The notes under the pieces were generated by a model. It searched no databases. It was not told where the DNA came from and saw only the letters and a list, made by a program, of their open reading frames with translations. The position numbers and the translations under genes were made by a program. From positions 124,001-188,000 of the forward strand of contig NZ_JBLWIS010000004.1 of assembly GCF_048381675.1 (NCBI RefSeq): a DNA stretch of 64,000 nt. Direction: 5' to 3'. The stretch's first letter is position 1. Every line of letters begins with the position of its first letter. This document shows, piece by piece, positions 36,371 through 44,934 of this stretch. This DNA comes from Advenella sp048381675 (lineage in GTDB: Bacteria > Pseudomonadota > Gammaproteobacteria > Burkholderiales > Burkholderiaceae_B).

Positions 36371-38236
36371 ATGATGCTGAACAAGTCAGTCATATTCAGT
36401 CTGGGTATATTCTGCTCGGCCACTGTTTTTGCGCAAACACCCGCACCGGTTTCCGAACCAGATGAATTGACCATCCTGCATATCAATGATCATCACTCCA
36501 ATCTAGAGGCCTATTCCGCTAACCTGTTATTGAACACAGGCAAACAGACACAACGTGAACCGGTTTCGGTCAGCTTGGGCGGCTTTGCAAGAATAAGCGC
36601 TGCCTTTGAATCCCTGGCCAAAAACAATGACAATGTCCTGAAGCTGCACGCCGGTGATGCCACAACGGGTACCCTGTACCATAGCCTGTCGGTAGGGCAG
36701 GCCGATGCCGACCTGATGAATACCATCTGTTTTGATGCCATGACCGTTGGCAACCATGAACTGGATTTAGGGGACCTGGCCCTGTTCAATTTTATGGAAA
36801 TGCTCTGGTATTCCCCCGCTTGCAAAACACCGCTGCTTTCCAGCAATCTAAGGCCTGGTCCCAAATCTGCTCTTGCCAACAACGTGATCAAACCTTCGAT
36901 TGTGCTAGAACGTGGTGGCCATAAAATTGGTATCGTGGGTGTAACCAGTGCTTATAAAACTCAACATGCTTCCCGTCCTGATCCCGGTACCATTTTGGGT
37001 AATGAACTTGAATCAGTGCAAAATGAAATAAACCGGCTGACCCAACAAGGCGTTAACCGAATTATCGTGCTTGCCCATTTGGGTTATCCTGCCGAACAAA
37101 AACTGGCACAACAGTTGTCGGGGGTAGATATTATTGTGGGCGGAGATTCCCACACCCTGCTGGGCAGCAAGACATTAAACGATTATGGCTTGAAGCCCAT
37201 GGGACCTTACCCCACCCGTCTTGTTAATGCAGATAATCAACCGGTTTGCCTGGTACAGGCCTGGCAATACAGTTCGGTTGTTGGTGAACTAAAGGTGCGG
37301 TTTGATGCCAACGACAACGTCGTTGATTGCCAGGGACAACCACATCTACTTATTGGTACCGACTTCAACCGCAAAGGAACGCCTGTAACACCTGAAGAAC
37401 ATCAAGCCATTCTGGCCGATCTGGCCACCCAAACAGAAATCATGGCGATTGAGCCCTCTGCCCGGGCATTGTCGATGCTAGCGCCGCACCAGGAAAAACT
37501 CAAGGCATTTGCCAATCAGCAGGTAGGTACTGCTCCGCTTGATATTTGCAGCCGCCGCTTTCCTGGCGTGGCAGGAGCCGGTAGCTCAAAACTGGCTGGA
37601 TGTGATATTAACCAGCATCCAAATACGCATGGTGGAGATATCCAGCAACTGGTTGCCCATGCATTTTTGATGCAAGGAAAAAATTTTGGTGGTGCCGATA
37701 TTGCCATCCAGAATGGGGGGGGTGTACGCACCGATATTGCAGCAGGCCCGGTAACGGTTGGAGATATCTACTCCGTCCTGCCATTCAGGAACATGCTGGT
37801 CAGGCTAACCGTGAAAGGGCAGGACCTCAAAAAAGTACTTGAGGATTCCATTGATTCCGTACTTAAGGGTAATACAGGTTCATACCCTTATGCAGCAGGA
37901 TTGCGTTGGGATCTTGACCTGGCTGCACCAAAGCAGGAAAAATTAAGCAATTTGCAAACGAAGCAGGAAGACGGAACCTGGGGCCCCCTGGATCCGGAAA
38001 GGACATACAAAGTGATAATCATCGATTTTCTGGCGGATGGCAAGGATGGCTACCAGCATTTTGCCAATGCGCCAGATATTGCTCGTGAAGACACTTTTCT
38101 GCCCTATGCAGAAAGCTTCCTGAAATATGTGCAGTCCAACCCGACGCTTGAACGCTTGCCAGTTACTGAATACAGTACGCAAACCATAAAGGGAATAGCA
38201 TCCTTGAATAAACTGCTTGGTTTATTAAAAAAATAA
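36371..38236 (+). CDS. Periplasmic UshA-like 5'-nucleotidase/metallophosphoesterase
   Basis: 621-residue exported enzyme; ATG 36371 follows TATGGAGTGAAATC and gives a clean signal peptide ending at SATVFAQ. An upstream in-frame start at 36320 would bury it. The N-terminal metallophosphoesterase domain has LHINDHHSNL (the usual NDxHS), GDATTGTLYHSL, DAMTVGNHELDLG and VGGDSHTLLG. The C-terminal nucleotidase domain has IQNGGGVRTDIAAG and SVLPFRNMLV. The family hydrolyses nucleotides or UDP-sugars in the periplasm to salvage nucleosides and phosphate. Several neighbours are also envelope proteins, but no operon partner is visible. Confidence 0.92.
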   Translation: MMLNKSVIFSLGIFCSATVFAQTPAPVSEPDELTILHINDHHSNLEAYSANLLLNTGKQTQREPVSVSLGGFARISAAFESLAKNNDNVLKLHAGDATTGTLYHSLSVGQADADLMNTICFDAMTVGNHELDLGDLALFNFMEMLWYSPACKTPLLSSNLRPGPKSALANNVIKPSIVLERGGHKIGIVGVTSAYKTQHASRPDPGTILGNELESVQNEINRLTQQGVNRIIVLAHLGYPAEQKLAQQLSGVDIIVGGDSHTLLGSKTLNDYGLKPMGPYPTRLVNADNQPVCLVQAWQYSSVVGELKVRFDANDNVVDCQGQPHLLIGTDFNRKGTPVTPEEHQAILADLATQTEIMAIEPSARALSMLAPHQEKLKAFANQQVGTAPLDICSRRFPGVAGAGSSKLAGCDINQHPNTHGGDIQQLVAHAFLMQGKNFGGADIAIQNGGGVRTDIAAGPVTVGDIYSVLPFRNMLVRLTVKGQDLKKVLEDSIDSVLKGNTGSYPYAAGLRWDLDLAAPKQEKLSNLQTKQEDGTWGPLDPERTYKVIIIDFLADGKDGYQHFANAPDIAREDTFLPYAESFLKYVQSNPTLERLPVTEYSTQTIKGIASLNKLLGLLKK

Positions 38237-38380
38237 TCGCAGAAATATCAGCCGCATTTGATTTCAAACAATGTATTGTTTCAGACCTATTACAAAGTTT
38301 GATATTGCTCAAAACAAACAGTTACCTTTTGCATCAACCTAGAGCCTAATGTAATTTTTATCTGTTTGTGGAGAAATCTA

Positions 38381-39049
38381 ATGCAGTTCACACCAAAAGT
38401 AGTAACCGGCTGTTTAGTGGCCATGGGTATTTTTGCCGCTACGCCGGTCATGGCCCACGAGGCAGGCGACTGGCTTGTCAAAGTAGGTGTCACCAGTGTC
38501 ATGCCAAAGTCAAATAACGGTACCGTTGGCCAAGGACTGGTTCCAAAAGGCATAGGCCTGGATGTTAACAGCAACATGCAACCCAGCTTCAGCCTTACTT
38601 ACATGGCAACCAAAAATGTCGGCATAGAATTACTGGCCGCCACACCCTTCAGCCATAAAATTTATGGCGATGCACCCGACCTGGGGGGCGACCTCGGAAA
38701 AATTGGCAAAACAAAGCATCTGCCACCTACCCTTAGCGTCCAATGGCACTTCCTGCCTGATTCAGACGTCCAACCTTACGTTGGTGTAGGTTTAAACTAT
38801 ACAAAGTTTTTCGATACCAAACCACAGGGTGCACTTAAAGACCTTGGCTTCAAAAAACTTAAGCTTGAAGATTCATGGGGACTTGCCGCACAGGTTGGCG
38901 TTGATATCCGCTTAAGCGAACGTTGGTTCATGAATGCCGATTTACGCTATATTGATATCGACTCCAAAGTCAAACTAGATGGACAACGTATTGGCACCGC
39001 CAAAATTGACCCTTGGGTCGCGACCGTAGGTGTTGGCTACCGTTTTTAA
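38381..39049 (+). CDS. ompW: OmpW family outer-membrane beta-barrel protein
   Basis: 222-residue eight-strand barrel protein. ATG 38381 (GGAGAAATCTA upstream) gives a signal peptide ending at ATPVMAHEA. The OmpW pattern is clear: GDWLVKVGVTSVMPKS, SLTYMATKNVGIELLAATPF, the VQPYVGVGLNYT strand, and a terminal Phe (VATVGVGYRF) as recognised by the BAM complex. OmpW proteins form a narrow hydrophobic channel and often respond to stress. A palindromic terminator-like element follows. Confidence 0.93.
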   Translation: MQFTPKVVTGCLVAMGIFAATPVMAHEAGDWLVKVGVTSVMPKSNNGTVGQGLVPKGIGLDVNSNMQPSFSLTYMATKNVGIELLAATPFSHKIYGDAPDLGGDLGKIGKTKHLPPTLSVQWHFLPDSDVQPYVGVGLNYTKFFDTKPQGALKDLGFKKLKLEDSWGLAAQVGVDIRLSERWFMNADLRYIDIDSKVKLDGQRIGTAKIDPWVATVGVGYRF

Positions 39050-39074
39050 CCAGGCTATTACCCTTGATCTAATA

Positions 39075-39126
39075 TGAACTACCCCCAAAAAGTTGAATAC
39101 ATATCCAATTTTTTGGGGGCAGTTCA
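39075..39126. repeat. 52-bp near-perfect palindrome after ompW
   Basis: Arms of 22 bases (from TGAACTACCCCCAAAAAGTTG on the left) face each other across about 8 bases with two or three mismatches. It can fold as a terminator for ompW and, in the other direction, for the yceI operon. The arm sequence TGAACTxCCCCCAAAAAxTTG also resembles the terminal repeats of IS150-group IS3 elements, so it could be a fused pair of IS ends or a miniature element. No clear target duplication flanks it. Confidence 0.5.
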
Positions 39127-39213
39127 ATCAACAATAATACGTTTTGCCCGCAAATAAGGGTTGACAACTACCCGACACAAATAATGTCCCAGGCTAGTGT
39201 GTTGCCAATCAAA

Positions 39214-39789
39214 TTACTGCTTGACGGCTTCCAGTGCGATATCCAGCGTAACTTCATCACCCACACCCGGTGCATATTTACCGGCATTGAACTCGGTACG
39301 CTTGATGACCGCGGTCGCATTGGCACCAATGGCGTCTTTATTCAACATGGGATGAGGCATGTTTACAAAAGAAGTAACGGTTAAGGTGACGGGTTTGGTA
39401 ATGCCTTTGATGGTCAGGTCACCGTCAATGCTTACCGGCTTGTCACCCTCAAAGACCACTTTGGTGGATTTGAAGGTGGCGGTAGGAAATTTGCCTGTAT
39501 CCAGAAAATCTTCACCCTGAATGTGTCCGTCAAACATTTCAAAACCGGTATCAATGGATTTCATGTCTACCGTAATATCAACCGCAGCGGTTTTGGCTTC
39601 CTTGTCCAGCTGTACAGTACCTGAGGTTTTGTTAAAACGCAGGATCTGTTTGGACATCCCCATATGGTCATAGGAAAAGCGTGGAAATGTATGGCTTGGG
39701 TCAATGTTATAAGTCTCGGTGGCCGCAAAAGCAGGAGAAGCGATAAGCGTTGCGAAAGCAGCTGCAATAAGTTGTTTTTTCATGGTCAA
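39214..39789 (-). CDS. YceI-family periplasmic protein (second copy)
   Basis: 191-residue exported lipocalin-like protein. The signal peptide ends at ASPAFAAT. The family pattern is YNIDPSHTFPRFSYDHMGM at the start and KTEFNAG-type strand RTEFNAGKYAPGVGDEVTL near the end. YceI proteins have a barrel that binds isoprenoid or other amphipathic molecules. It follows a second yceI gene and a cytochrome b561 gene in one operon (65-bp gap). E. coli has the same pairing of yceI with a cytochrome b561 gene. Two YceI copies in tandem share little sequence, so they are probably not a recent duplication. Confidence 0.92.
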   Translation of the reverse strand: MTMKKQLIAAAFATLIASPAFAATETYNIDPSHTFPRFSYDHMGMSKQILRFNKTSGTVQLDKEAKTAAVDITVDMKSIDTGFEMFDGHIQGEDFLDTGKFPTATFKSTKVVFEGDKPVSIDGDLTIKGITKPVTLTVTSFVNMPHPMLNKDAIGANATAVIKRTEFNAGKYAPGVGDEVTLDIALEAVKQ

Positions 39790-39854
39790 TCCTTTAATTT
39801 CATTAATATAATAATTTAATATTCAAATATATAGCCTGGTATTAAAAAACAGGC

Positions 39855-40427
39855 TTACTGTCCTGCAACAACATTGAATTTAATCCTGATGTCATTGGCA
39901 ACAATGCCAAAATCACCCCACATTCCTTCACCTACCTTAAAGTCAGCACGTTTGAAAGTAAATTCACCGTCAAAAATACCCTTGCCATCTTTTTCTGTAA
40001 AAGTGAATGGGATGGAGACCTCGCGGGCATTTCCCTTGATATCCATCTTGCCATCAACCTGATAGCGGTTATCACCCAAAGCCTGCACCTTTACAGACTC
40101 AAATTTGGCAACGGGATAAGCGGATGTATCCAGCCATTCGGTTTTTTTCAATTCCTCATTGGCTTCACCATAACCCGCATCAATGTCTGCAATGGGTATT
40201 TCAATCACCACCCGGGCCTGTTCAGGAACGGCAGGATCAAAACTGAATTGTGACGCGTTCAATTGCTTGAAATGCCCGTCCATATTGACGTTCATCTGGC
40301 TATAGGTAAACGACAACTTGCTGGCTGATGGCTCAATGGTTTTATACTCTACCGCACTGGCAGTACCTGTCATGGCAAGCAAAAATGCAGTAGCGGCAAA
40401 AAAATAACGTAAGTGCTGTTTCAACAT
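39855..40427 (-). CDS. YceI-family periplasmic protein (first copy)
   Basis: 190-residue YceI-like protein with signal peptide ending at GTASAVEYK. It has the opening strand SKLSFTYSQMNVNMDGHF, the central ADIDAGY, and FKRADFKVGEG in the last part. It lies 22 bp after the cytochrome b561 gene and before the other yceI. The pair probably carries a quinone-like or lipid ligand in the periplasm for the cytochrome (inference from context, not shown by residues). Confidence 0.9.
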   Translation of the reverse strand: MLKQHLRYFFAATAFLLAMTGTASAVEYKTIEPSASKLSFTYSQMNVNMDGHFKQLNASQFSFDPAVPEQARVVIEIPIADIDAGYGEANEELKKTEWLDTSAYPVAKFESVKVQALGDNRYQVDGKMDIKGNAREVSIPFTFTEKDGKGIFDGEFTFKRADFKVGEGMWGDFGIVANDIRIKFNVVAGQ

Positions 40428-40449
40428 GAATATCTCCTGATAACTTCGT

Positions 40450-40992
40450 TTATCTTTGTTTGTCCAGAACCGGTATCATGCGTGCCAAAATATTGTCCCT
40501 GTCCAGAATATGGTGCTTGAGTGCCGCAGCAATATGTAAAACCACAAAACCTAACAACACGTAATTCAAAGCCCAATGCACTGTAGTCAGTGTTTCACCC
40601 AGGGCCGGATTCTTACTGACCAAATCTGGCAAAGGCCATATGCCAAACCAGACAACCTGGAATCCCTGTGCCGAACTCATCAGCCAGCCACTAAGGGGAA
40701 TAGCCAGCATCAAGCCATAAAGCACCCAATGTGCAACGTTGGCCATAAACCGCATGAAACCCGACATTGAATCTGGCAATGAGGGTGCTGCATGTGTCAA
40801 GCGCCAGGTAATCCGGGCGAAAACCAGCAATAGCATGACTATACCTGCCCACTTATGCCAAGCATAAAGCTGCAGCTTTGACGGAGACAAGGGAATATCC
40901 TGCATATAAAATCCCATTGCAAAAGTACCGCTTAAGCCCAATGCCATTAGCCAGTGAAGAGTAATAGCGATAGGGGTATATCGTTGACTCAT
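40450..40992 (-). CDS. Cytochrome b561
   Basis: 180-residue four-helix membrane cytochrome b of the YodB/CybB family. Conserved His on helices likely to ligate heme b are in IALHWLMALG, WHKWAGI, VHWALNY and VVLHIAAALKHH. It transfers electrons between quinol and a periplasmic partner. It is the first gene of the operon with two YceI proteins and is divergent from a LysR regulator, which gives a plausible redox or superoxide-response unit. Confidence 0.92.
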   Translation of the reverse strand: MSQRYTPIAITLHWLMALGLSGTFAMGFYMQDIPLSPSKLQLYAWHKWAGIVMLLLVFARITWRLTHAAPSLPDSMSGFMRFMANVAHWVLYGLMLAIPLSGWLMSSAQGFQVVWFGIWPLPDLVSKNPALGETLTTVHWALNYVLLGFVVLHIAAALKHHILDRDNILARMIPVLDKQR

Positions 40993-41097
40993 GAGGCCGC
41001 CTTCAGTAATAAAAAACTAATGTATAAATAATTATTAATTGCTATTTAACATTCTATTCAAGATTACCTGAAAGCAGAAGATCATAATTTGGATATA

Positions 41098-41111
41098 ATT
41101 GTCCCGACAAT
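41098..41111. promoter_or_regulatory. Candidate operator between cytochrome b561 and LysR
   Basis: The inverted repeat ATTGT-CCCG-ACAAT lies in the 141-bp divergent gap, 22 bp before the LysR start, suitable for autoregulation. It is short, so it is only a candidate. Confidence 0.35.
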
Positions 41112-41133
41112 GGAACAATAATGGATAAAAGCC

Positions 41134-42033
41134 ATGATTTTGAATGCGAATGACCTGATTTTATTTGCCCATATTATGGAATATGGCAGTTTTTCTGCGG
41201 CTTCAGATCATACAGGCCTGCCAAAATCCACCTTATCACGACGGATCAGTGACCTGGAAACCCTGCTGGGAGAAAAACTGATTACCCGCAGTACCCGCAA
41301 ACTGGCGATTACAGATTTTGGTGAAGCAGTACTGCAACATGCCAAGCGTCTATTGGAAGAAACCGAAGCGGCTTCGGCATTTGCCCTGAACCGGCAAACC
41401 ACGCCACAAGGCAAATTGCGAGTGTCATTGCCGACCGAATTCAAGGAATTTGCCATGGTTTCATTCCTGGAAAAATTTACCCGTCAATATCCACAGGTTT
41501 CCCTAGAACTGGATTTGTCAGCAAGACGGGTAGACCTGATTGTGGAACGCTTTGATATTGCCATTCGCATTGCACCTTCTTTGCCCGATGACAGTACCTT
41601 GGTGGCACGTAAAATAGCCGTATTGAAAAATGGCCTGTATGCCAACCCCCTTTACCTGAAAAAAAACGGTACACCGTCCTCCCCCGAGGATTTGATCAAA
41701 CACCAAGGGATGGTATTGATAAACAGCCGTGGGGATTTCCTGTGCTGGAAACTGCACAACGGTCAAGAAGAATGGGAAGGATTGCCGCTGCACCGGATTT
41801 CTTCCAACTCAGTCGGCTTGCACCAGGACCTGGCCGCCCAAGGAATGGGCATTGTAGGACTGTCTGAGTTGTTTGCCCGCCCCTTTGAAAAAGACGGTCG
41901 CCTGGTCCGCATTCTGCCCGAATGGTCAATGCCTACCGATACGGTTTGGTGTGTAACCCCCGGAAGACGGCTTTTACCCACTCGGACACAAGCGTTTATT
42001 GATTTGTTCAAGCAGGAAATGCAAGACGCTTAA
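41134..42033 (+). CDS. LysR-family transcriptional regulator
   Basis: 299-residue regulator. The winged helix-turn-helix lies at the N-terminus (LILFAHIMEYGSFSAASDHT, then LPKSTLSRRISDLETLLGEK), followed by the CrgA/AaeR-type effector domain. It is divergent from the cytochrome b561-yceI-yceI operon and probably regulates it. The inducer is unknown. Confidence 0.92.
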   Translation: MILNANDLILFAHIMEYGSFSAASDHTGLPKSTLSRRISDLETLLGEKLITRSTRKLAITDFGEAVLQHAKRLLEETEAASAFALNRQTTPQGKLRVSLPTEFKEFAMVSFLEKFTRQYPQVSLELDLSARRVDLIVERFDIAIRIAPSLPDDSTLVARKIAVLKNGLYANPLYLKKNGTPSSPEDLIKHQGMVLINSRGDFLCWKLHNGQEEWEGLPLHRISSNSVGLHQDLAAQGMGIVGLSELFARPFEKDGRLVRILPEWSMPTDTVWCVTPGRRLLPTRTQAFIDLFKQEMQDA

Positions 42034-42039
42034 ACAAGG

Positions 42040-42939
42040 TTATTTGAAAGCGTTAACTGGCAATTTCAAATAAACAAGCCCGTTGTCTTCAGGTTCAGGC
42101 ATATTACCGGCCCTGATATTAACTTGCAGGGACGGTAATATGAGGCGTGGCATGCCAAGGGTCTTGTCACGGGCCTGGCGCATTGCAACGAATTCTTCCT
42201 GGCTAATACCTTTCTTGACATGAATATTATGTTTTATTTGGTCTGCCACCGTCGTTTCATAGGCAAACTCACGGTTATTGGGGGCGTAATCGTGACATAC
42301 AAAGATACGATGATCACCAGGCAGGCTTAATAATTTTTGGATGGAACGATAAAGCTCGGCGGCATCACCCCCCGGAAAGTCGGCACGGGCCGTACCGCCA
42401 TCAGGCATGAAAATGGTATCGCCCACAAAAATCGCATCACCAATGACATGACTCATGCAGGCCGGTGTATGGCCTGGTGTATACAAGGCCGTCGCTGTCA
42501 AATGGCCAATATGATAGGTTTCATTTTCTTTGAACAGGTGGTCGAACTGGCTGCCGTCACGGGCAAGGGCAGAACCGTCGTTAAACAGCTTGCCAAAAGT
42601 TTGCTGAACCGTCGTGATTTTGTCACCAATGGCAATCTTTCCACCTAGTGCCTGCTTGATGTAGGGAGCGGCAGAAAGATGATCGGCATGCGCATGGGTT
42701 TCAATAATCCATTCGGTTTGTAAACCCTGCTGTTTAACCGCAGCAATAATGGCATCCGCCCCTTCGTGACTGGTTGTCCCTGATGGCGAATCAAAATTCA
42801 AAACCGGATCTACAATGGCGCAGGCCTTGGAAAGCGGATCTTGCACAATATAAGAATAGGTATTGGTTTGCTCATCAAAAAAAGCGGTCACAAGCGGTTT
42901 GATTAATTGATCAGCTTGTGGAATGTTTACATCATTCAT
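42040..42939 (-). CDS. blh: Beta-lactamase-fold persulfide dioxygenase-like hydrolase (Blh type)
   Basis: 299-residue metallo-beta-lactamase-fold protein. The motif THAHADHLSAAPYIKQ gives the HxHxDH metal site, with further His in YTPGHTPACMSHV and VCHDYAP, and Asp in DAIFVGDTIFMPD. It resembles ETHE1/Blh persulfide dioxygenases that oxidise glutathione persulfide to sulfite. No fused rhodanese domain is present. It is divergent from a BigR-like ArsR gene, the known arrangement of the bigR/blh sulfide-detoxification operons of Agrobacterium and Xylella. The start at 42939 fits the 139-bp shared regulatory gap. Confidence 0.88.
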   Translation of the reverse strand: MNDVNIPQADQLIKPLVTAFFDEQTNTYSYIVQDPLSKACAIVDPVLNFDSPSGTTSHEGADAIIAAVKQQGLQTEWIIETHAHADHLSAAPYIKQALGGKIAIGDKITTVQQTFGKLFNDGSALARDGSQFDHLFKENETYHIGHLTATALYTPGHTPACMSHVIGDAIFVGDTIFMPDGGTARADFPGGDAAELYRSIQKLLSLPGDHRIFVCHDYAPNNREFAYETTVADQIKHNIHVKKGISQEEFVAMRQARDKTLGMPRLILPSLQVNIRAGNMPEPEDNGLVYLKLPVNAFK

Positions 42940-42980
42940 GGGCGGGCACTCCTGTTTTAGGAAATAGTAGTACGCTTATT

Positions 42981-43016
42981 ATATCAATAAATCATGAAAT
43001 TTAAATATATTGATAT
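42981..43016. promoter_or_regulatory. Candidate BigR operator
   Basis: ATATCAATA (42981-42989) and its inverted copy TATTGATAT (43008-43016) flank an AT-rich centre in the gap between the divergent genes. A third half-like ATTTATTGAT follows at 43015-43024. AT-rich dyads between bigR and blh fit the known style of control, but no experimental consensus was matched. Confidence 0.45.
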
Positions 43017-43078
43017 TTATTGATTGTTGCTATGGCAATGTCTATAATTACAGTATTCCTTAATTATACGGATCAATC

Positions 43079-43396
43079 ATGCAAGAAATGGCTGCCAGTG
43101 CCGAAAAAGCCGCCCGCTTTTTAAAACTTATCGCACACCCTCACCGTTTGCTGATTTTATGCACGCTTCTCGAGGGCGAGCGTAATGTGACCGAATTAAC
43201 CAAAATCGTTGGTATCAGCCAAACTTCCATGTCCAATCATCTGGCCAAGCTGCGCAGTGAAAACGTGGTTGATTTTACGCGCGATCAGCGTACGCTTACT
43301 TACCGGCTAAGTACGGCTAAGGCCGAACCCATTATTGCCGCGCTCTATAAAATCTACTGTGTTGGCAGTGTAGACGAAACCGTTACACTGCTCTAA
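43079..43396 (+). CDS. bigR: BigR/SqrR-like ArsR-family persulfide sensor
   Basis: 105-residue winged-helix repressor. The recognition helix region is VTELTKIVGISQTSMSNHLA. Cys28 (ILCTLL) and Cys94 (IYCVGS) lie 66 residues apart, exactly the spacing of the redox pair in BigR and SqrR, where a polysulfide bridge releases the DNA. Metal-sensing motifs of ArsR or SmtB are absent. Divergent orientation to the persulfide dioxygenase gene supports a role in sulfide or persulfide response. Confidence 0.88.
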   Translation: MQEMAASAEKAARFLKLIAHPHRLLILCTLLEGERNVTELTKIVGISQTSMSNHLAKLRSENVVDFTRDQRTLTYRLSTAKAEPIIAALYKIYCVGSVDETVTLL

Positions 43397-43415
43397 TAAA
43401 TCACCGCATGCAAAA

Positions 43416-43452
43416 AAGGACTGAATCCAGTACAACACTGGACCCAGTCCTT
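43416..43452. terminator. Bidirectional terminator between bigR and the SDR gene
   Basis: A hairpin with AAGGACTG paired to CAGTCCTT and an inner TCCAGT/ACTGGA stem lies between the convergent genes. A-run on the left and T-rich stretch on the right serve both directions. Confidence 0.8.
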
Positions 43453-43507
43453 CATTTTTCAGTTATACACCGACCCACTTAATATGAGTCAGCTCATGGC
43501 GGCAACC

Positions 43508-44302
43508 TTAAGCAATACTTTCAACAATACCGCCTTCAACACGCAGTGCGGCACCCGTTGTGGCACTAGCTTGTTCAGAAGCAATATAAACTGACATACT
43601 GGCTACTTCTTCAGGACTGGCAAAACGGCCAAGTAAAGTGGAAGGACGATTTTCTTTCAGAAAAACGGCTTCCATTTCCAAAGCGGATATACCCCGCTCA
43701 TCAGCCATTTTTTGCATCATGTTTATAGCACCTGTTGTGCGGGTAGGGCCAGGCAAAATAGTATTCACCGTTACTCCCGTACCAGCCAATACTTTAGCCA
43801 AGCCGCGAGAAACTCCTTGCAAAGCTGCTTTGCTTACACCATAGTGAACCATTTCAGCAGGAATATTCAGGGCAGATTCGCTGGAAATAAACTGAATCCG
43901 GCCCCAGCCTTTTTCTTTCATGCCCTTTGCATAATGACGGGACAGACGAACACCACTGAGCACGTTGACTTGGTAAATTTCTTCCCAATCGGCATCAGTA
44001 ATATCAAAAAATGCCTTGCCACCATAAATGCCCAAAGCATTAACCAAAATATCTGCTTGGGGATAGGCGGTGATTAAAGTTTGGCAACCTTCTACCGTAC
44101 CAATGTTAGCAAGCACACCCACTACTTGCGGGGCCTTGGCAACAGCCTGAATTTTTTTTACTGCAGCATCAATTCGGTCTTGGGTTCGGCCGGTAATAAT
44201 CACACGTGCCCCTGCTTGAGCAAGACCCGTGGCAATGGCCAAACCAATGCCATCGGTAGACCCAGTTACAATCGCGGTTTTACCGGTCAGATCGATATTC
44301 AT
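43508..44302 (-). CDS. Short-chain dehydrogenase/reductase (SDR)
   Basis: 264-residue NAD(P)-dependent oxidoreductase. The cofactor loop is TGSTDGIG, the usual NNAG is NALG, the catalytic Ser is in FISSESA and YxxxK is YGVSKAA. C-terminal GGIVESIA is intact. It stands upstream of a 632-bp AT-rich gap on its 5' side. It is oriented like the Bug gene beyond the gap but is separated from it by two terminators, so they are not one operon. The substrate is unknown. Confidence 0.9.
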   Translation of the reverse strand: MNIDLTGKTAIVTGSTDGIGLAIATGLAQAGARVIITGRTQDRIDAAVKKIQAVAKAPQVVGVLANIGTVEGCQTLITAYPQADILVNALGIYGGKAFFDITDADWEEIYQVNVLSGVRLSRHYAKGMKEKGWGRIQFISSESALNIPAEMVHYGVSKAALQGVSRGLAKVLAGTGVTVNTILPGPTRTTGAINMMQKMADERGISALEMEAVFLKENRPSTLLGRFASPEEVASMSVYIASEQASATTGAALRVEGGIVESIA

Positions 44303-44743
44303 TATTAACCTTTTCTCTTTTCATATTTGATGGATATTACATTCTAGGGACACCTACCCTAAAACAGAACCCTACAAAATGCATTGCTCAATTCCATTAA
44401 TGGAACAATCAGTTTGAGTGCCTGCGGTATTTGCTAGAAAAACCAATAAAATTGCTCAAAAAATGAACAATATAACCAAATAAGTTAAAAAAACGGCCTG
44501 TGGATAACTACTGGGAAAATGGGTTGTGGATAATTTTTGTATGAAAAGTTCATAAGCGACCGTTGAAAATTTGCCGGCAAACTTGTTCAATCTTATCCAA
44601 ATTTAAAAAGAACATAAGTAAACAGCAAAAATTTTCTCTAATTTGTTGAAAAAAAAGAAGATTATAAGGAAAACAGACTTATCCACAGAGTATCTGTCTA
44701 TTAATCATTTTTATATAAAGAAGTTTAATAACATAAAAGAAAA

Positions 44744-44776
44744 GCCCAAAAACAGCATAAACACCTGTTTTTGGGC
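44744..44776 (-). terminator. Second terminator downstream of the Bug gene
   Basis: A perfect 12-bp stem (GCCCAAAAACAG with CTGTTTTTGGGC) with a 9-base loop is followed on the minus strand by TTTTCTTTTAT. It lies between the first terminator and the DnaA-box cluster. Confidence 0.75.
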
Positions 44777-44835
44777 ACTATAAAAATTTAACGTATGAAA
44801 ATATAAATAAGTAAAGAAATCGGGCAATAAAAAAA

Positions 44836-44880
44836 GCTGCATTGATCAATTTGGCATTTAAATCCAATGATAGATGCAGC
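44836..44880 (-). terminator. First terminator downstream of the Bug gene
   Basis: GCTGCAT (44836-44842) pairs with ATGCAGC (44874-44880), with partial inner pairing. On the minus strand a run of seven T follows. It starts 55 bp after the stop of the Bug gene at 44935. Confidence 0.7.
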
Positions 44881-44934
44881 GATTCAAAAAATATTGCAAT
44901 TAAAGCGGGTTTTTATGACTATAAAAAGCTGTTT

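Larger units (their letters stand above)
44303..44934. other. oriC: 632-bp AT-rich gap, candidate replication origin
   Basis: No protein gene is supported here. Perfect DnaA boxes (TTATCCACA or its complement) lie at 44499-44507 and 44525-44533 (minus) and 44679-44687 (plus), and a one-mismatch box TTATCCAAA at 44593-44601 (plus). The stretch around 44600-44680 is A/T-only in long runs and could be the unwinding element. Two terminators to the right (44744-44776, 44836-44880) stop the Bug transcript from entering. This is more DnaA boxes than upstream of dnaA. Origins apart from dnaA are known, for example in E. coli. GC-skew support was only sampled. Confidence 0.6.
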
